This document shows positions 26,351 to 35,991 of a stretch of 64,000 nucleotides of DNA, piece after piece. The translations under genes were made by a program, and so were the position numbers. Source of the stretch: Pseudomonas sp. SJZ074. Lineage in GTDB: Bacteria; Pseudomonadota; Gammaproteobacteria; Pseudomonadales; Pseudomonadaceae. The notes beneath the pieces are model-generated. The model was not told the origin of the DNA and did no database searches. It saw only the letters and a program-made list of their open reading frames with translations. How positions within the stretch are numbered: position 1 is the first letter of the stretch; the number at the start of each line of letters is the position of its first letter. The stretch is from assembly GCF_007828215.1 (NCBI RefSeq), contig NZ_VIUE01000002.1, positions 248,001 through 312,000 on the forward strand, written 5' to 3'.

Positions 26351-28174
26351 TTATTTCCCCCCCGACCGCCGCGACAGCCGATACGACAATTGAGCACGGG
26401 TCAGCCCAAGACGCCGCGCCGCCTCGGAAACATTGCCTTTCACCTCGGCCAGGCAATGGTCGATCATCGTTTCCTCGATCTCCTGCAGCGACAACCGGCT
26501 CAGGTCCTTGCCACCGAACAGGGCCTGGATCGCGTCATTACTGGCATGGGCCGGCGCGACAGGCGCAGAGGTGGCGGGGTCATTCGGGGCGGCCGCCAGT
26601 TGACCGCGGGTGCCAATGGAAAACATCGGTTGGGCCAGGCGTTCGCCGCTGGTGAACAGATGGGCCAGGTCGATGGCCCCGCCATCCGGCGCGCTGATCA
26701 CGCCGCGCTCCACCAGGTTCTGCAGCTCGCGGATGTTGCCCGGAAAGTCGTAGGCGAGCAGGGTGTCAGCCGTGCGCGGGGTGAAGCCGCTGATCTGCCG
26801 ACCGTGATGGCGGGTGAAGCGATGCAGGAAGTGGGTCATCAGTAGCGGGATGTCTTCCTTGCGCTCGCGCAGGGGTGGCAGATGGATCGGGAAAACATTC
26901 AGGCGGAAGAACAAGTCTTCGCGGAACTCACCGCGCTGGGCGGCGGCGCGCAGATCGACGTTGGTCGCGGCGACTACCCGCACATCGACCTTCAAGGTAC
27001 GGCTGCCGCCGACCCGCTCGATCTCACCTTCCTGTAAGGCCCGCAGCAGCTTGCCTTGGGCGACCAGGCTGAGGGTGGCGATTTCGTCGAGGAACAGGGT
27101 GCCGCCATCGGCGCGCTCGAAACGCCCGGCGCGGGATTGGGTGGCCCCGGTGAAGGCTCCGCGTTCGACGCCAAACAACTCCGACTCCATCAGGTTTTCC
27201 GGAATGGCGGCGCAGTTGATCGCGACAAAAGGCGCATCGTGCCGCGGGCTGATGCGGTGCAGCATACGTGCGAACATTTCCTTGCCGACGCCGGATTCAC
27301 CGGTGAACAACACCGTTGCCTGGGTCGGAGCGACTCGGCGCAGCATGTGACAGGCAGCGTTGAAGGCCGAGGAGATGCCAACCATGTCGCCGTCCTGGGT
27401 CTGTTGCGGATCGGCTAGCGGACCGGGCGGCAATACGCCCTTGCCGCCAGGGCTGGGCGGTACCGTACTACGCCCGCTGCTGCTGACGAAAGGTTCGGCT
27501 TTCAGCGCGGCCAGGTCTTCTTCCGCATCATCCCACTCTTCAGCAGGTTTACCGATCAGCCGGCAGATGCTGGAGCCGGTGGAACGGCATTCGACTTCCC
27601 GGTAGAGGATCAAGCGACCGACCATCGCCGAGGTGTATCCGGTGGCGTAGCCGGTCTGCATCCAGCACGCCGGTTCGGTGCCGATGCCGAACTGGGCGAT
27701 GTGCTCGTCATCCTCGCTGGAATGATGCCAGAGGAACTCGCCGTAATAGGTGCCCAGGTTCATATCGAATTCGAAATGCACCGGCTCGACTTTAACCGCG
27801 CCTTCGATGGCGTGGATGATCGGGCCGGCGGCGAACAGCGCCAGGAAGTCAGCCTCGGGGAAGCGTTCCTTGATCAGTGCCGCATCCCGCGCACCGCAGT
27901 GGTAGCCGGTACGCAGCAGGATGCCTCGGGCGCGGGCCAGCCCCATGCTTTCGATCATCTCTCGACGAAGCGCGCCGACACCGCTGCTGTGCATCAACAA
28001 CATGCGTGCGCCGTTGAGCCAGATACGCCCGTCGCCCGGGCTGAACATCAGGCATTCGGTCAGATCCTGCAGGGTAGGGGCCATGCCGGGAGGCAGTTGT
28101 TCGCTGGCGCCACGCACATGTTTCTTTCGGACTCCGCCGGAGAGTTCGGCCAGGGAGATCAGCTTGTCTGCCAT
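26351..28174 (-). CDS. XylR/DmpR-type sigma-54-dependent activator
   Basis: The 607-residue protein has an XylR-N sensor domain (about residues 25-125), a V4R domain (about 130-205, ending [15 protein letters not shown]), a linker, an AAA+ domain with Walker A GESGVGKE near 291-298, the sigma-54 contact loop GAFTGA near 339-344 and Walker [10 protein letters not shown], and a Fis-type helix-turn-helix at the C-terminus ([19 protein letters not shown]). XylR, DmpR and MopR bind aromatic effectors directly. It is divergent from calA, in front of which lies a clear sigma-54 promoter, so activation of the calA operon by a phenylpropanoid is the natural inference. AAGGAT precedes the ATG. Confidence 0.92.
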   Translation of the reverse strand: MADKLISLAELSGGVRKKHVRGASEQLPPGMAPTLQDLTECLMFSPGDGRIWLNGARMLLMHSSGVGALRREMIESMGLARARGILLRTGYHCGARDAALIKERFPEADFLALFAAGPIIHAIEGAVKVEPVHFEFDMNLGTYYGEFLWHHSSEDDEHIAQFGIGTEPACWMQTGYATGYTSAMVGRLILYREVECRSTGSSICRLIGKPAEEWDDAEEDLAALKAEPFVSSSGRSTVPPSPGGKGVLPPGPLADPQQTQDGDMVGISSAFNAACHMLRRVAPTQATVLFTGESGVGKEMFARMLHRISPRHDAPFVAINCAAIPENLMESELFGVERGAFTGATQSRAGRFERADGGTLFLDEIATLSLVAQGKLLRALQEGEIERVGGSRTLKVDVRVVAATNVDLRAAAQRGEFREDLFFRLNVFPIHLPPLRERKEDIPLLMTHFLHRFTRHHGRQISGFTPRTADTLLAYDFPGNIRELQNLVERGVISAPDGGAIDLAHLFTSGERLAQPMFSIGTRGQLAAAPNDPATSAPVAPAHASNDAIQALFGGKDLSRLSLQEIEETMIDHCLAEVKGNVSEAARRLGLTRAQLSYRLSRRSGGK

Positions 28175-28336
28175 CGGAAATCCTTAATATGAGTAATCAT
28201 AATCCGCATAGTGCAGCATGAATTTGCTGAAATCATCACTTTTTTTGGTTCTCGTTTTCCCCCGCATCACGCCGTTTTTCATCAAGAACCTCTGTATGCC
28301 GCGAGTTTGAGCGGTCGCCTGGTCATTGCCGGGAGA

Positions 28337-28352
28337 TGGCATATCGCTTGCT
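28337..28352 (+). promoter_or_regulatory. Sigma-54 (-24/-12) promoter of the calA operon
   Basis: TGGCAT-N5-TTGCT matches the consensus TGGCAC-N5-TTGCW with the invariant GG and GC ten bases apart. It lies about 97 bases before calA and points at it, with the sigma-54 activator gene divergent. Confidence 0.85.
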
Positions 28353-28354
28353 AC

Positions 28355-28379
28355 AACTAGTTACCGAGCTTAACTAGTT
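28355..28379. promoter_or_regulatory. Perfect 9-bp inverted repeat over the expected transcription start
   Basis: AACTAGTTA-N7-TAACTAGTT lies just downstream of the -12 element, covering the likely +1. The position would suit a repressor site or a leader hairpin rather than an activator site of sigma-54 promoters, which are normally 100 or more bases upstream. Confidence 0.6.
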
Positions 28380-28448
28380 CGGCAATAACAACATGGCTTG
28401 GCTGCCGTCCTCGCAGGAGGCAGTACAAGCACGAACCGGGAAATCCGT

Positions 28449-29216
28449 ATGAAGCTGACCAGCAAAAGGATTGTCGTGACCGGGGTCTCCTCGGGCATCG
28501 GCGCCGAGACCGCCCGAACCCTGCGTGCCCATGGAGCGATCGTGATCGGCATGGATCGCAACGAGCCCAACCTGAGCCTGGATGAGTTCGTCCAGGCCGA
28601 TCTCAGTCATCCCGAAGCCATCGATGCGGCCGTGCGCCGCTTGCCGGAACAGATCGACGGCTTGTGCAATATCGCCGGGGTGCCAGGGACTGCCGATCCG
28701 CAACTGGTGGCCCAAGTCAATTATCTCGGCCTGCGCCACCTTTGCGCGGCGGCGCTGCCGCGGATCCGCGCCGGGGGCAGCATCGTCAACGTGGCCTCGA
28801 TCCTCGGCGCGCAATGGCCGCAGCGGTTGGAACTGCACAAGGCCCTGGCCCGTACCGAAAGTTATTTCCAGGGACAAGCCTGGCTGGCCCAGCACCCGGT
28901 GCCCCAGGAGAGTTGCTATCAGTATTTCAAAGAAGCCCTGATCGTCTGGAACTACGTGCAGGCCCAGCCCTGGTTCCTGCAGACCTCGGTGCGCATGAAC
29001 AGCGTGGCGCCGGGCCCGGTGTTCACGCCCATTTTGGGTGATTTCGTCAGCATGCTCGGCCAGGAGCGCGTCGAGGCCGATGCGCACCGCATGAAACGTC
29101 CGGCCTATGCCGATGAGGTGGCGGCTGCCATCGCCTTCCTGAGTGCAGACGAGTCCCGGTGGATCAATGGCGTCAACCTGCCTGTCGATGGCGGCCTGGC
29201 GTCCACCTACATCTGA
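28449..29216 (+). CDS. calA: Coniferyl-alcohol dehydrogenase (SDR)
   Basis: From ATG 28449 the product is 255 residues, the length of CalA of Pseudomonas sp. HR199, which it resembles along its whole length: VVTGVSSGIGAETARTLR, DGLCNIAGVPGTADPQLV, the catalytic segment with YQYFKEALIVW, SVAPGPVFTPIL and the C-terminal INGVNLPVDGGLASTY. CalA oxidises coniferyl alcohol to coniferyl aldehyde with NAD, and CalB continues to ferulate. It is the first gene of a six-gene unit under a sigma-54 promoter. An alternative reading as a steroid-type SDR is possible, but the CalA likeness is strong. Confidence 0.88.
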   Translation: MKLTSKRIVVTGVSSGIGAETARTLRAHGAIVIGMDRNEPNLSLDEFVQADLSHPEAIDAAVRRLPEQIDGLCNIAGVPGTADPQLVAQVNYLGLRHLCAAALPRIRAGGSIVNVASILGAQWPQRLELHKALARTESYFQGQAWLAQHPVPQESCYQYFKEALIVWNYVQAQPWFLQTSVRMNSVAPGPVFTPILGDFVSMLGQERVEADAHRMKRPAYADEVAAAIAFLSADESRWINGVNLPVDGGLASTYI

Positions 29217-29310
29217 ACGAGGAACCACCACCTGCGTATTTGCGGGCCACTCATTGCCGGTCGCTTTTCAGACAACACGTTTCCAAACAACAAGAACAAT
29301 GAGGAACACC

Positions 29311-30957
29311 ATGCACAACACTCGATGCTATCCGGGCTTCAAGCGTTCCACCCTCGCACTCTCGGTGTGCCTCGCCGGGCTGGCCTCCCAGGCCCAGGCC
29401 GCACAGATCGATCTGGGCGACAGTGACTGGCGCCTGCGCTGGGACAACACCATCAAATACAGCCAGGCCTGGCGCCTGCAAGGTGCCGATGACCACTTGA
29501 CCAACGCCTCCACGGCGGGTGGTTTGTACCCTTCGATCCAGGGGCAGGGTGACAGGAATTTCAGTCGCGGCCTGGTCTCCAACCGGCTGGACCTGTTCAG
29601 TGAAATGGACCTGAGCAGGGAGAACTACGGGCTGCGGCTCAGCGGGGCAGCCTGGTATGACGATATCTATAACAAGGACACCGACGACAGCGCGAATCCG
29701 CACTTCCTCAGCGACACCCGCGAACTGCACGGGCGCGACGCCGAACTGCTGGATGCCTTCGTGTTTCTGCGCGGTGATGTCGGCGACGCAAGCCAGGGCA
29801 CCCTGCGCCTGGGCCGGCATAGCCTGATCTATGGCGAAAGCCTGTTCTACGGCAGCAACGGCATCGCTGCCGCCCAAGGACCCACCGATGTCGTCAAGCT
29901 GCTCAGCGTACCGGGAACCCAGTTCAAGGAAATTCTGCGCCCGGTCAATCAAGTGTCCGGCCAGTTGCAGATCAACCCGCAGCTGTCCGTCGGAGCCTAT
30001 TACCAGTTCGAGTGGGAGCGTTCCAACGTGCCGGGGGCGGGCAGCTACCTGAGCGACAACGATGGCATCGGCAAAGGGGCAGGGGACTGGACCGAGGTGT
30101 TTGGCAACACCACCGTCCATGCTTCCGATATCGAGGCCAAGAACTCGGGGCAGGGCGGCCTGCAACTGCGTTTCAAGCCCGAAGGCACCGAACTGGAGCT
30201 GGGCTTCTATGCCGCCCAATACCACGACAAGACCCCGAGTGCGCTGTATGCCTACCTGGACGGTGCGGCGGCGGCCGCTACCGGGCTGCCGATCCTGAGT
30301 TCCTATCGCCAGGTCTACGCCGAAGACATCAAGACCGTCGGCGCCAGCTTCTCCACGGCTTATGGCCCGTTCAACTTCGCTGGCGAGACTTCGGTGCGCT
30401 GGAATGCGCCCTTGGTGAGCAACCTGCAGGTGGTGACACCGGGGACCGCGGCAGACAACAGCGGCGACGCACTCTACGCCAAGGGCAAGACCGCCCACGT
30501 CAACCTGTCGACGATCTACCTGCTGTCGCCCGGCGCGTTGTGGGACGGCGGCTCGGTGCTTGCCGAACTGGCCTGGAACCGCACCCTCAGCGTAACTGAC
30601 AACCCGGGGGCACTGGACCCCAACACCACCCGCGATGCCACCGCGCTACGGGTATTGGCCGAACCGGCTTACTTCCAGGTGGCCGACGGTCTCGACCTGA
30701 GCGTACCGGTCGGTTTCGGCGTGGGTCTGGATGGTCGCTCCTCGGCCGTCAGCAAGGGCGGTTTCGGCAACTCCCACGCCGGTGACTGGAGCGTAGGGCT
30801 CAAGGCCACTTACCTGCAGCGCTGGGACTTCGGCATCAACTACGTGAACTTCTTCGGCAAGGCTGCGGCAGGGCTGAACGAGGCGGGAAACTTCAGCTAT
30901 GCGCAATCGCTGGCCGACCGTGACTTCGTCTCCATGTACGTGAAAACCACATTCTAA
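29311..30957 (+). CDS. DUF1302 outer-membrane protein
   Basis: The 548-residue protein has a signal peptide of about 30 residues ending in AQA, then AQIDLGDSDWRLRWDNTIKYSQAWRL, the opening typical of DUF1302, and long beta-rich sequence ending FVSMYVKTTF with a terminal Phe, consistent with an outer-membrane barrel. DUF1302 and DUF1329 genes occur together in Pseudomonas next to genes for hydrophobic substrate catabolism, and an uptake role is proposed. GAGGA lies six bases before ATG 29311, favouring it over ATG 29299. It sits 94 bases after calA. Confidence 0.87.
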   Translation: MHNTRCYPGFKRSTLALSVCLAGLASQAQAAQIDLGDSDWRLRWDNTIKYSQAWRLQGADDHLTNASTAGGLYPSIQGQGDRNFSRGLVSNRLDLFSEMDLSRENYGLRLSGAAWYDDIYNKDTDDSANPHFLSDTRELHGRDAELLDAFVFLRGDVGDASQGTLRLGRHSLIYGESLFYGSNGIAAAQGPTDVVKLLSVPGTQFKEILRPVNQVSGQLQINPQLSVGAYYQFEWERSNVPGAGSYLSDNDGIGKGAGDWTEVFGNTTVHASDIEAKNSGQGGLQLRFKPEGTELELGFYAAQYHDKTPSALYAYLDGAAAAATGLPILSSYRQVYAEDIKTVGASFSTAYGPFNFAGETSVRWNAPLVSNLQVVTPGTAADNSGDALYAKGKTAHVNLSTIYLLSPGALWDGGSVLAELAWNRTLSVTDNPGALDPNTTRDATALRVLAEPAYFQVADGLDLSVPVGFGVGLDGRSSAVSKGGFGNSHAGDWSVGLKATYLQRWDFGINYVNFFGKAAAGLNEAGNFSYAQSLADRDFVSMYVKTTF

Positions 30958-30975
30958 TAAGAGGTTTCATCCCCT

Positions 30976-32337
30976 ATGCAAAGCCAATTTTCCTTGCGTA
31001 TGTCGGCCCTGGCCATTGCCTTGCTGAGTGCCGGAATGGTGCAGGCGGCGGTTTCCCCCGATCAGGCCGCACGGCTCAATACCGATCTGACCCCCATGGG
31101 CGCCGAACGCGCGGGCAACAAGGACGGCAGCATTCCGGCGTGGACCGGGGGCTATACGACAGCGCCCGCGGGCTACAAGAACGGCGACAAACGCGCCGAC
31201 CCCTTTGCCGCCGACAAGCCGCTGTACTCGGTCAGCGCGACCAACATGGCGCAGTACGCCGACCAGCTGTCCGATGGCGCCAAAGCCTTGCTGCAGAAGT
31301 ACCCGGGGTATCGCCTGGACGTCTATCCGACTCACCGCAGTGCTGCCGCGCCGCAATGGGTGTATGACAACACGTTGAAAAACGCGACCCGTGCCACCCT
31401 CGAAGTGGACTCGGAAAAGGTCAGCGGTGCCTACGGCGGCATTCCGTTCCCGTTGCCGCAGAACGGAGCCGAGGTGTTGTGGAACTACCGCCTGTCCTGG
31501 CAAGGGGCCGACACCTTCTACTCGCCGTTCGACACCTGGCTGATGACCGCCGGCGGCAAGAAGATCCAGGCCACCCGGGCACGCTTTTGGTATCAGAACC
31601 CTTACTACTTCAAGGAAGGCAGCCTCGAAACGTTCGGGGGCAAGTTCCTCATCGGCAAGTTGGCCACGGAGCTGCCATCGTCCAAGGCCGGCGAGGGTCT
31701 GATGACCCACTGGGACATGGACCCCGGCAAGCGCGCCGCCTGGCAGTACCTGGTCGGCCAGCGCCGGGTGAGGCGTGCGCCGAACATTGCCTACGACACA
31801 CCGGATTTTGTTACCTCGGGGGTGGGTTTCTTCGATGAGGCCTTCATGGTCTTCGGCCCGACCGACCGTCACGACCTCAAGCTGGTGGGCAAGAAAGAAC
31901 TGCTGGTGCCTTACAACAACAACCGTGCGGCCGCGGCTAAAAGTGACGACCTGGTCAAGCCGAACTTCCTCAACCCGGATCTGGTGCGTTGGGAGAAACA
32001 CCGGGTCTGGGTGGTAAACGCCACACTCAAGGAAGGTAAGCGTCACGTAGTGCCAAAACGCACCTATTACGTCGACGAGGACTCCTGGCAAGTGTTGCTG
32101 GTGGATGGCTATGACGCCCAGGGCAAACTGGGTCGCACCAACTACTCGCTGACCCTGCTGGCCCCGGAAATGCCGGCGCTCACCGCACAGATGTCGTGGG
32201 GCAGCTACAACCTGGAGACCGGCGCCTACTTCCTGAACTCAGCGGCCAACGACCTGGATGTGCAGTACCAGAGCTACCCGCGTCCGCCATCTTCGTTCTT
32301 CACGCCTGACGCCATGGCCAACGACAGTTCGCGTTGA
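30976..32337 (+). CDS. DUF1329 exported protein
   Basis: The 453-residue product has a signal peptide ending QAA at about residue 26, then the DUF1329 start VSPDQAARLNTDLTPMGAERAGNKDGSIPAW, internal NWRL-type aromatic repeats and a VDEDSWQVLLVDGYDAQGKL segment. DUF1329 belongs to the outer-membrane lipoprotein-sorting (LolB/LppX-like) superfamily, so a periplasmic carrier of hydrophobic molecules is plausible. It lies 18 bases after the DUF1302 gene; the pair is a recurring unit. Confidence 0.88.
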   Translation: MQSQFSLRMSALAIALLSAGMVQAAVSPDQAARLNTDLTPMGAERAGNKDGSIPAWTGGYTTAPAGYKNGDKRADPFAADKPLYSVSATNMAQYADQLSDGAKALLQKYPGYRLDVYPTHRSAAAPQWVYDNTLKNATRATLEVDSEKVSGAYGGIPFPLPQNGAEVLWNYRLSWQGADTFYSPFDTWLMTAGGKKIQATRARFWYQNPYYFKEGSLETFGGKFLIGKLATELPSSKAGEGLMTHWDMDPGKRAAWQYLVGQRRVRRAPNIAYDTPDFVTSGVGFFDEAFMVFGPTDRHDLKLVGKKELLVPYNNNRAAAAKSDDLVKPNFLNPDLVRWEKHRVWVVNATLKEGKRHVVPKRTYYVDEDSWQVLLVDGYDAQGKLGRTNYSLTLLAPEMPALTAQMSWGSYNLETGAYFLNSAANDLDVQYQSYPRPPSSFFTPDAMANDSSR

Positions 32338-32346
32338 GTCGTTGCA

Positions 32347-32378
32347 CAACGCGCCGGGGCCCTGGCATCGGCGCGTTG
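32347..32378 (+). terminator. Strong hairpin inside the cal operon
   Basis: CAACGCGCCG and CGGCGCGTTG make a perfect 10-bp stem with a 12-base loop, followed by only a weak T stretch (CGTTTGG). It probably attenuates rather than ends transcription, or protects the upstream mRNA. Confidence 0.55.
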
Positions 32379-32415
32379 CGTTTGGATAACTCTTGAGTGG
32401 TGGTTGGAGCGGGAT

Positions 32416-33495
32416 ATGAACGGTAACTTTTCACTCGGGCGGGCGTTGTCGGTGATCCTGGCGCTGACGGTCTTGCTGATGTCGGGCTGGACAACGGCCA
32501 GCCCCCAGATTGTCTTGCTCGATCAGGCGGCATTGCAGAGTGCCAAGGCCATCCACGCCGCGTTGCTGGCGGTGACTCGCGCAGGCGATCGGTTGGTGGC
32601 GGTCGGCGAGCGCGGCATCGTCCTGCTTTCCGATGACTCCGGCCAGAGCTGGCGCCAGGCAAGGGTGCCGGTCAGTGTCAGCCTGACGGCGGTGCAGTTC
32701 GTCGATGACGAGCAGGGTTGGGCCGTCGGCCACATGGGCGTGGTGCTGCACAGCACTGACGGTGGCGAAACCTGGGTCAAGCAACTCGATGGCGTCGCTG
32801 CGGCACAGTTGGCGCTGGTTGCCGCGCAACAGGGCGGCGATGCCAAGCATGTGGAAGACGCCGAGCGTCTGGTCGCGGACGGGCCGGACAAGCCGTTTCT
32901 CGATCTGTACTTCAGCGACCGTCGCAACGGCTATGTGATCGGTGCCTATGGCCTGATCCTGCATACCGTGGACGGTGGTGGGACCTGGAAACCCTGGATG
33001 CAGCAGGTGGACAACCCCGAGGGCCTCAACCTGTACGGCATTCGTGCAATGGGGGGCGAACTGTTCATCGTCGGCGAGCGGGGCCTGTTATTGCGCTCCA
33101 AAGACAACGGCAGCAGCTTCCAGGCACTCGAATCGCCCTATGACGGCAGTTTCTTCGGTCTGCAAGGCAGTGCCAGCGGCGAACTCATTGCCTTCGGCCT
33201 GCGCGGCAATGCCTTCTGGTCGGGTGACCAGGGGACTAGCTGGCGACGCATCGAAACCGGCCTGGAAGTGGCCTTGTCCGCCGGCACTCAACTGAAGGAT
33301 GGGGCGCTGGTCCTGGCCAGCCAGGCCGGTGACCTGTTGCTCAGTTCCGGTCGAGGAAGCCGCCTGCGGCATCTTTCCGGCCCGGCCGGCACCTCGATCG
33401 CAGGTCTGGTGGCCGCCCCGGATGGCAGCGTGATCTGCGTCGGCCTGGGCGGGTTGACCCGCCTCGATCAAGCCCTTGTCTCGGCGCAACGCTGA
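32416..33495 (+). CDS. YCF48/Hcf136-like beta-propeller protein, exported
   Basis: The 359-residue protein has a signal peptide (about 1-28, ending TTAS) and a beta-propeller of repeats such as LVAVGERGIVLLSDDSGQSWR, GWAVGHMGVVLHSTDGGETWVKQ and GYVIGAYGLILHTVDGGGTWKPW. In plants and cyanobacteria the family assists photosystem II assembly; in Pseudomonas these genes accompany DUF1302/DUF1329/MMPL operons and the protein probably helps a membrane complex. ATG 32416 has GGAG six bases before it. It ends 56 bases before the transporter start. Confidence 0.85.
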   Translation: MNGNFSLGRALSVILALTVLLMSGWTTASPQIVLLDQAALQSAKAIHAALLAVTRAGDRLVAVGERGIVLLSDDSGQSWRQARVPVSVSLTAVQFVDDEQGWAVGHMGVVLHSTDGGETWVKQLDGVAAAQLALVAAQQGGDAKHVEDAERLVADGPDKPFLDLYFSDRRNGYVIGAYGLILHTVDGGGTWKPWMQQVDNPEGLNLYGIRAMGGELFIVGERGLLLRSKDNGSSFQALESPYDGSFFGLQGSASGELIAFGLRGNAFWSGDQGTSWRRIETGLEVALSAGTQLKDGALVLASQAGDLLLSSGRGSRLRHLSGPAGTSIAGLVAAPDGSVICVGLGGLTRLDQALVSAQR

Positions 33496-33551
33496 ACCTA
33501 CTGGCCAGAGCACTATTTGCACAGCCCATGCGGCCGTATTTGGAGTCCGAT

Positions 33552-35987
33552 GTGAACGACCATAATTCCTCCCTCGAACAGCAAGTGGTGATGGCCCGCC
33601 TGGAGGATTTCGATCCGCGCTCCGGCAACCTCGGCGAACGGGCGATTTTCAACCATCGGCCCTGGGTCATGGTGCTCTGCCTGCTGGTGACCCTGGTGCT
33701 GGGCTACCAGGCCAGCAAGATCGGCCTCAACGCCAGTTTCGAGAAAACCATCCCGACGTCCCATCCCTACGTGGCCAACTTCCTTGAACAGCGCAGCGAA
33801 CTGAGCGGCCTCGGCAACTCAATCCGCGTCGCCGTTGCGGTCAAGGAGGGCACTATTTTCGACAAGGATTACCTCGATACCCTTGCCAGGCTCAACGACG
33901 AGATCTACCTGCTGCCAGGTGTCGACAAACCCTACATGAAGTCCTTGTGGACGCCGACTACGCGCTGGACTGCCGTGACCGAAGACGGCCTGGATGGCGG
34001 CACGGTGATTCCGGACAGTTACGACGGCTCGCCGGCCAGCCTGGAGGAGGTGCGGACCAACGTCGCCCGTTCCGGCGAGATCGGCCAATTGGTGGCCGGC
34101 AACTTCCAGTCCAGCGTGATCTTCGTGCCGCTGCTGGAAATCAACCCAGCCACCGGCAAGGCGCTGGACGCCGGTGAGTTTTCCCGGCAACTGGAAGCCT
34201 TGCGCGACAAATACCAGAACGAGCACATCCAGATTCATATCACCGGCTTCACCAAGATCATCGGTGACCTGATCGCCGGTCTGGGCCAAGTCATGCTGTT
34301 CTTCGCCGTCGCCGTGCTGGTGACCGTGGCAGTGCTCTACTGGTACACCCGCTGTGCCCGCAGCACGGCGTTGGTGGTGCTCTGTTCCCTGGTGGCGGTG
34401 CTCTGGCAGATCGGCCTGCTCGCCACCCTTGGCTACGACCTGGACCCGTACTCGGCGCTGGTTCCGTTCCTGGTGTTCGCCATCGGCATGAGCCACGGCG
34501 CACAGAAAATGAACGGCATCATGCAGGACATCGGCCGTGGTACCCACCGGGTGGTCGCCGCACGCTACACCTTCCGCCGTCTGTTCGCCGCTGGCATGAC
34601 CGCGCTGCTCTGCGATGCGGTGGGTTTCGCCGTGCTGATCGTAATCAAGATCCAGGTGATCCAGGACCTGGCGATCACCGCGAGTATTGGCGTGGCGGTG
34701 CTGATCTTCACCAACCTGATCCTGCTACCGATCCTGCTCAGCTACATCGGCGTTGGTGCCAAGGCCGCTGCCCGCAGCTTGCGCGCGGAAACCGCCGAGT
34801 TGAGCGCGAACACCAAGCATCCGTTGTGGAGCTTTCTCGACCTGTTTACCCGGCGCTCCTGGGCCATTGCCGCCTGCCTGTTCGGCCTGGCCCTGGCGGC
34901 TGGTGGATTCGCCGTCAGCCTGCACCTGAAGATCGGCGATCTGGATCCCGGCGCCCCGGAGCTGCGTCCAGACTCGCGCTACAACCGTGATGCGGCGTTC
35001 ATGACGCAAAACTACGCGGCCAGTTCGGACATCTTTGTGGTCATGGTGAAAACCCCGGAGGACCAGTGCACCCGCTATCCGACCCTGGCCGCAGTCGACT
35101 CGCTGGCCTGGCAGCTGGAGCAGCTGCCAGGCGTGGAATCCACCAACTCCATGGCCGCCATGAGTAAAGTTGCCGCCGCCGGTTACAACGAGGGTAACTT
35201 CAAGTGGTACGAGTTGATCCCCAACGACGGTGCCCTGGGCGCCGTGCAGACTCGGGCACCGCGTGAACTGTTCAACCAGGGTTGTTCGCTGCTTTCGCTC
35301 TACGTGTACCTGGCCGACCACAAGGCCGACACGCTGGAACGGGTCGTGCAGACCAGCGAAGCGTTCATCGCCCAACAGAAACTGCCAGAAGTGAAGTTCA
35401 TGCTGGCTGCCGGCAGCGCCGGGATCGAGGCGGCGACCAACATCGTGGTGAAGAAGGCCATGCACGAGATGCTGTTCTGGGTCTACGGCGCGGTGATCCT
35501 GCTGTGCTGGGTGACCTTTCGTTCCTGGCGCGCGGTACTGGCGGCGGTGCTGCCGCTGGTACTCACTTCGATTCTGTGCGAAGCGCTGATGGTCGGCCTC
35601 GGCATGGGCGTCAAGGTGGCCACCTTGCCGGTGATCGCCCTCGGTGTGGGCATCGGCGTCGATTACGCGCTCTACGTGTTGAGCATCATCCTGGCGCACA
35701 TGCGTGCCGGTGCCTCGCTGTCCGAGGCGTATTACCGCGCCTTGCTGTTCACCGGCAAGGTGGTGCTGCTGACCGGCATTACCCTGGCCATCGCCGTAGC
35801 GACCTGGGCCTGGTCACCGATCAAGTTCCAGGCCGACATGGGCATCCTGCTGGCGTTCATGTTCCTGGTGAACATGCTCGGCGCCTTGATCCTGTTGCCG
35901 GCGCTGGCTTACTTCCTGTTGCCGCAGAGGTTGTTTGCAAAAAAGCCTGAGGCGTGCGGCGTGTTGCAGGCGGTCGAGGAGCGGTAG
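33552..35987 (+). CDS. MMPL/RND-superfamily transporter
   Basis: The 811-residue membrane protein has two repeats each with one helix, a large periplasmic loop and a five-helix bundle, about 12 helices in all. Its first helix is near [18 protein letters not shown] and the second half contains [26 protein letters not shown], the GxxxDYA signature of MMPL proteins. Relatives move lipids, hopanoids or hydrophobic compounds. A GTG at 33552 with GGAG six bases upstream is a better start than the ATG at 33528, which has none. With DUF1302, DUF1329 and YCF48 partners, an envelope-spanning transport system for a hydrophobic phenylpropanoid is a reasonable inference. Confidence 0.9.
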   Translation: MNDHNSSLEQQVVMARLEDFDPRSGNLGERAIFNHRPWVMVLCLLVTLVLGYQASKIGLNASFEKTIPTSHPYVANFLEQRSELSGLGNSIRVAVAVKEGTIFDKDYLDTLARLNDEIYLLPGVDKPYMKSLWTPTTRWTAVTEDGLDGGTVIPDSYDGSPASLEEVRTNVARSGEIGQLVAGNFQSSVIFVPLLEINPATGKALDAGEFSRQLEALRDKYQNEHIQIHITGFTKIIGDLIAGLGQVMLFFAVAVLVTVAVLYWYTRCARSTALVVLCSLVAVLWQIGLLATLGYDLDPYSALVPFLVFAIGMSHGAQKMNGIMQDIGRGTHRVVAARYTFRRLFAAGMTALLCDAVGFAVLIVIKIQVIQDLAITASIGVAVLIFTNLILLPILLSYIGVGAKAAARSLRAETAELSANTKHPLWSFLDLFTRRSWAIAACLFGLALAAGGFAVSLHLKIGDLDPGAPELRPDSRYNRDAAFMTQNYAASSDIFVVMVKTPEDQCTRYPTLAAVDSLAWQLEQLPGVESTNSMAAMSKVAAAGYNEGNFKWYELIPNDGALGAVQTRAPRELFNQGCSLLSLYVYLADHKADTLERVVQTSEAFIAQQKLPEVKFMLAAGSAGIEAATNIVVKKAMHEMLFWVYGAVILLCWVTFRSWRAVLAAVLPLVLTSILCEALMVGLGMGVKVATLPVIALGVGIGVDYALYVLSIILAHMRAGASLSEAYYRALLFTGKVVLLTGITLAIAVATWAWSPIKFQADMGILLAFMFLVNMLGALILLPALAYFLLPQRLFAKKPEACGVLQAVEER

Positions 35988-35991
35988 AAGC

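Noticed and set aside
33528..33551. ATG 33528 as start of the MMPL transporter
   Set aside because: No ribosome site before it; GTG 33552 has GGAG at ideal spacing.
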